A stretch of 15,772 nucleotides of DNA from Asaia bogorensis. Its GTDB lineage: Bacteria; Pseudomonadota; Alphaproteobacteria; Acetobacterales; Acetobacteraceae. The translations under genes and the position numbers were made by a program. The notes under the pieces are model-generated. The model ran no database searches and was not told the DNA's origin. It saw only the letters and a program-made list of their open reading frames with translations. Positions 13,149 through 15,772 of this stretch are shown one piece after another; the first letter of the stretch is position 1, and each line of letters opens with the position of its first letter. The stretch is taken from the NCBI GenBank assembly GCA_945886995.1, contig CAMCZJ010000051.1, positions 1 through 15,772 of the forward strand, read 5' to 3'.

Positions 13149-14074
13149 CGATACTCGCCGCCGATACCGACTACCCGCGCGATTTCCTTGGCTATGGCGC
13201 CAATCCGCCTGACCCGAAATGGCCGAATGGTGCGAAGCTCGCGCTCTCCTTCGTGCTGAATTACGAAGAAGGCGGTGAGAATACGGTACTGAATGGCGAT
13301 GCCGGCAGCGAATTATACTTGCATGAAGTGCCGGGCGGCTCACCCATACTCGGTGAGCGTAATCGCACCGTCGAAAGCCAATTCGATTATGGCTCCCGTG
13401 CTGGCGTATGGCGCATTCTGCGCGCCTTTGCTGCGCGCAAGCTGCCGCTCACGGTTTATGGTGTGGGCCGTGCGCTGGAACTGAACCCGACCGTGGCGCG
13501 CGCCTTCGCCGATGCGGGCCATGAGGTCGCTTCCCATGCCTGGCGCTGGATTGATTATCACAGCGTGGATGAGGCGACGGAGCGTGCGGAGATAGCGCGT
13601 TGTGTTGAGGTGATTGAACGCCTGACGGGCACGCGCCCCGTTGGCTGGTACACTGGCCGCATCAGCCCGAATACGCGCCGCCTGGTCGCGGAATATGGTG
13701 GGTTTTTGTATGATTCGGATTCATATGCGGATGACCTGCCGTTTTACGTGACGGCAGCGGGCAAGCCGATGCTGATCATTCCCTACACGCTCGACAATAA
13801 CGATATGAAATATGCGGTGCCACCTGGCTTCACCGCGCCGGATGGCTGGGAGCAATATGTCACGGATTCATTCGAGACTTTGCTCGCGGAAGGCCGCGCT
13901 GGGGCGCCGAAAATGATGTCGGTTGGCTTGCACTGCCGGCTGATCGGGCGGCCTGGGCGCGCGGCGGCCTTGGCGCGGTTTCTGGATAAGGTGGCGGCGA
14001 CGCCGGACGTGTGGGTGTGTCGCCGGGCCGACATCGCGCGCCATTGGTGGGCGCAGCATCCGCCGAAAGCTTGA
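13145..14074 (+). CDS. puuE: PuuE-type allantoinase / polysaccharide deacetylase-fold amidohydrolase
   Basis: This 309-residue NodB-fold protein matches the cofactor-independent allantoinase (PuuE) group, which opens the allantoin ring to allantoate in purine breakdown. Diagnostic stretches are YPRDFLGYGANPPDPKWPNG, FVLNYEEGGENTVLNGD (replacing the metal-binding TFDDG of true deacetylases), SQFDYGSRAGVWRILR, EVASHAWRWIDYHS, GWYTGRISPNTRRLV, GFLYDSDSYADDLPF and YTLDNNDMKYA. The ATG overlaps the GNAT stop by 4 nt. A cupin and a periplasmic receptor follow. No urate oxidase, HIU hydrolase or allantoate amidohydrolase is nearby, so the true substrate could be another cyclic amide or ureide. The family call is strong; the reaction is moderately sure. 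Confidence 0.85.
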   Translation: MTILAADTDYPRDFLGYGANPPDPKWPNGAKLALSFVLNYEEGGENTVLNGDAGSELYLHEVPGGSPILGERNRTVESQFDYGSRAGVWRILRAFAARKLPLTVYGVGRALELNPTVARAFADAGHEVASHAWRWIDYHSVDEATERAEIARCVEVIERLTGTRPVGWYTGRISPNTRRLVAEYGGFLYDSDSYADDLPFYVTAAGKPMLIIPYTLDNNDMKYAVPPGFTAPDGWEQYVTDSFETLLAEGRAGAPKMMSVGLHCRLIGRPGRAAALARFLDKVAATPDVWVCRRADIARHWWAQHPPKA

Positions 14075-14084
14075 GGGAAACGCC

Positions 14085-14402
14085 ATGTCCTATCCTTTGG
14101 AAAAGCGCGAATTGATTGCCGAAGCGCCGGGGCTTCGCATGCAGATTCTGACTCTGGCGGCAGGGCAGGAAGTGCCCTGGCATTGGCATAGCGAAGTGAC
14201 GGATACCTTCTGGTGCATGGATGGCCCGATGGTGATTGAAATGCGCGCGCCGCGTGAAGAAGTGGAATTGGCGCCGGGCCAGATGCATGCGGTGCCGGCC
14301 AAGCGCGCGCATCGCGTGACTGGCAAGGATAGTGGGCCCTGCCGTTTTGCCATATTGCAAGGGATTGGCACCTATGATTTCCAACCCGTTGGTGGTGCGT
14401 GA
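14085..14402 (+). CDS. Small single-domain cupin
   Basis: This 105-residue cupin has a first motif PWHWHSEVTDTFWCMDG with H33, H35 and D40 in place of the usual Glu, and a second motif VELAPGQMHAVPAKRAHRV with H76. A metal site of three His plus Asp is likely. The fold serves many reactions (isomerases, dioxygenases, ureidoglycine-type hydrolases) as well as plain ligand binding; this protein is too short for a two-domain ureidoglycine aminohydrolase. It begins 10 nt after puuE with GAGGGAAA as ribosome-binding site, and its stop overlaps a GTG that could start the next gene. It may process the product of the PuuE-like enzyme. Confidence 0.8.
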   Translation: MSYPLEKRELIAEAPGLRMQILTLAAGQEVPWHWHSEVTDTFWCMDGPMVIEMRAPREEVELAPGQMHAVPAKRAHRVTGKDSGPCRFAILQGIGTYDFQPVGGA

Positions 14403-14431
14403 TTTTCAGAATTCGAAATAGGAAAACCCCT

Positions 14432-15397
14432 ATGCTGCAACGTCGTGACTTTCTTGCGGTGGCCGGAAGCACGCTTGCCGCGCCAGCACTCGCACAAAGC
14501 CGCTACCCATCGCGGCCTATTCGCGTGATTGTGCCCTTTGCCGCCGGCGGCATCATTGATGTGGTGGCGCGCATTGTCGTTGAACCTTTACCGCGCGCAT
14601 TGGGCCAGCCTGTGGTGGTAGAAAATCAACCAGGTGCCGGCAGCACTATTGGCGCGCGCAGCGTGGCGCGTGCGGTGCCGGATGGGCATACGTTGTTGCT
14701 GAATGGCGCAGCGCACGCCGTGATTCCGGCGCTTTATCCCGATGCTGGTTTTGATTCGATCACTGATTTCATTCCGATTTCAACGCTGGGCGATCAAAGC
14801 TTTCTGGTGGCGGTGCATCCATCGCTGCCGGTGCGTGATGTGCCGCAGCTATTGGCGTGGCTGCGTGAAAAGCGCGGCGAAGCGACCTTCGCCACCACGG
14901 GCATTGGCGCCGCTTCACATCTTGCTGGTGAACTACTGAAGAAACTTGCGGGTGTGGATTTCACCATTGTGCAATATCGCGGCACGCCGGCAGCAGTGAC
15001 AGATTTCATGGCAGGCCGCGTGGATTTCATGATTGATAGCCAAACGCTGCTGGCGCCGCTGGTGCGTGATGGCAAGGCGCGGGGACTCGCGGTGACCACG
15101 CCGCGGCGTTCGCAATTGCTGCCGGATTTGCCGACACTTCAGGAAGCGGGTGTTGCGGGTTACGCCGCTTCATCCTGGCAGGCGCTTTACGCACCAGTGG
15201 GAACGCCCGCTGAGATCGTCACCACACTTTCAACGGCGGTGACAGCGGTGCTGAATGATCCTGCGACGCGCCAGCGCTTCGCCGATGCCGGCGTTGATCC
15301 GCTGCCGAATGACCCCGCTGCCTCCGCGCGCTTCATCCGCGCGGAGACCGAAAAATGGGTGCCGATCCTGCGCGCGACGGGGGCAAAGCCGGGCTGA
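14432..15397 (+). CDS. Bug/TctC-family periplasmic solute receptor, Tat signal
   Basis: This 321-residue receptor belongs to the same family as the leftward one at 4313-5290 but is clearly divergent. A clean Tat signal MLQRRDFLAVAGSTLAAPALAQ precedes the hallmark IRVIVPFAAGGIIDVVARI; further family stretches are VVVENQPGAGSTIGARSVA, TDFIPISTLGD, FATTGIGAASHLAGELLK and LPDLPTLQEAGV. I chose the ATG at 14432 (AGGA upstream); a GTG at 14399 forms GTGA with the cupin stop and would add 11 residues ahead of the Tat motif. Being last in the GNAT-PuuE-cupin run, it may deliver or sense the substrate of the PuuE-like enzyme. No TctA/TctB genes are present. Confidence 0.9.
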   Translation: MLQRRDFLAVAGSTLAAPALAQSRYPSRPIRVIVPFAAGGIIDVVARIVVEPLPRALGQPVVVENQPGAGSTIGARSVARAVPDGHTLLLNGAAHAVIPALYPDAGFDSITDFIPISTLGDQSFLVAVHPSLPVRDVPQLLAWLREKRGEATFATTGIGAASHLAGELLKKLAGVDFTIVQYRGTPAAVTDFMAGRVDFMIDSQTLLAPLVRDGKARGLAVTTPRRSQLLPDLPTLQEAGVAGYAASSWQALYAPVGTPAEIVTTLSTAVTAVLNDPATRQRFADAGVDPLPNDPAASARFIRAETEKWVPILRATGAKPG

Positions 15398-15410
15398 CTT
15401 TAGCCGGCTT
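15386..15410. terminator. Hairpin spanning the convergent Bug / carboxylase stops
   Basis: AAGCCGG (15386-15392) pairs with CCGGCTT (15404-15410), with two more inner pairs after a bulged G. It covers both stop codons, which are 2 nt apart. T-runs on either side are minimal. It is plausible as a shared bidirectional terminator, but weak. Confidence 0.35.
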
Positions 15411-15772
15411 CTTCGGTCGCGAATTGGATCAAGATTTGCCCTTCGCGAACTGTCTCCCCAACGCGGCAGGAAATGGTTTCAATCCTGCCAGCGCGCGGGG
15501 CCGTGAGGCGAAAGACAGTCTTCATCGCCTCCAGCACTATCAGCACATCGCCGCGCGCGACTTCCTGGCCTTCGCTTGCTGATAGCTGCGTGACTTGCCC
15601 GGGCAGGGGCGCGAGCAGCCGGTCATCGCCGCCTTCTTCTTCTCCCGCGCGCGCGATTGGATCCGGCAGGCGGAAGCGCCAGCTTTGTCCGGCATGGCGC
15701 AGGATGATCGCCTCACCAGCACGATGGATGAAGGCAGAAAGCCGTATGCCATCCAGCAGCGCATGAATGCGA
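15400..15772 (-). CDS. Acyl-CoA carboxylase alpha subunit, C-terminal biotin-carrier part (partial)
   Basis: Only the last 123 codons are in the window; the gene starts beyond the right edge and no start codon in this frame is visible. The stretch contains a beta-rich linker with SWRFRLPDP, then an acidic spacer AGEEEGGDD, then a biotinyl domain: LLAPLPGQVTQLSASEGQEV, biotinylation loop VLEAMKTVFRLTAP with target K84 of the visible part, and the closing IETISCRVGETVREGQILIQF. This is the end of a biotin carboxylase/BCCP fusion such as methylcrotonyl-, geranyl-, propionyl- or acetyl-CoA carboxylase alpha; the W-F-LPDP linker suggests the methylcrotonyl type. The residue after the biotin lysine is Thr, not the usual Met. 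It converges on the Bug gene. Confidence 0.85.
   Translation of the reverse strand, partial: RIHALLDGIRLSAFIHRAGEAIILRHAGQSWRFRLPDPIARAGEEEGGDDRLLAPLPGQVTQLSASEGQEVARGDVLIVLEAMKTVFRLTAPRAGRIETISCRVGETVREGQILIQFATEEAG

Noticed and set aside
15540..15764. A 74-codon minus-strand frame at the right edge
   Set aside because: It is an out-of-frame shadow of the biotin-carrier domain, which reads through to the window edge in another frame.
1..15772. CRISPR arrays, insertion sequences, attachment sites, tRNA genes
   Set aside because: I saw no regularly spaced repeats, transposase-like frames, long terminal inverted repeats or tRNA-like cloverleaf with a TTCGANTC arm.

Overview
The window looks like chromosomal DNA from a fairly GC-rich alphaproteobacterium, most likely a member of the Acetobacteraceae (Roseomonas-like). 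Three things point there. The F1 ATP synthase genes form an atpHAGDC cluster with no F0 genes directly upstream, the usual alphaproteobacterial split. Two Bug/TctC-type periplasmic receptors occur without membrane partners. The remaining genes are small, densely packed catabolic cassettes. No tRNA, rRNA, insertion sequence, CRISPR array or phage gene was seen. The genus is inference; the class-level call is firmer.

Left part (1-2206). A zinc-uptake module reads leftward: a ZnuA-type zinc-binding protein whose stop codon overlaps the start of a secreted beta-barrel (porin-like) protein that leaves the window. Its promoter has a consensus -35 and a -10 buried in a 17-bp palindrome that closely resembles a Zur box. 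Diverging from it is an ArsR-family repressor with two cysteines placed as in the persulfide sensors BigR/SqrR/YgaV. This is the most unusual combination in the window. The repressor gene overlaps, tail to tail, a small VOC (glyoxalase-fold) gene.

Second part (2230-5290). The VOC gene lies downstream of, and probably in one operon with, an acyl-CoA-dehydrogenase-fold flavoprotein that looks like a group D flavin monooxygenase. A TetR regulator diverges from it. The shared intergenic region carries two near-identical 14-bp repeats, one over each putative promoter region, and a separate 9-bp inverted repeat. A leftward Bug receptor gene with a Tat-like signal follows. Between it and the atp operon lies a region rich in competing hairpins.

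Middle part (5533-10481). The complete F1 operon atpH-atpA-atpG-atpD-atpC has intact nucleotide-binding motifs and ends in a strong intrinsic terminator.

Right part (10598-15772). A lone diiron (acyl-ACP desaturase/ferritin-like) protein is followed by ilvC (class I ketol-acid reductoisomerase). Then comes a tightly coupled run: a GNAT acetyltransferase, a PuuE-type cofactor-independent allantoinase or polysaccharide-deacetylase-fold amidohydrolase, a small cupin, and a second Bug receptor. The gaps in this run are 4 to about 30 nt, or overlaps. The spacing suggests a ureide or related amide uptake and hydrolysis cassette attached to ilvC. Converging from the right edge is the C-terminal biotin-carrier part of an acyl-CoA carboxylase alpha subunit, with an atypical EAMKT biotinylation motif.
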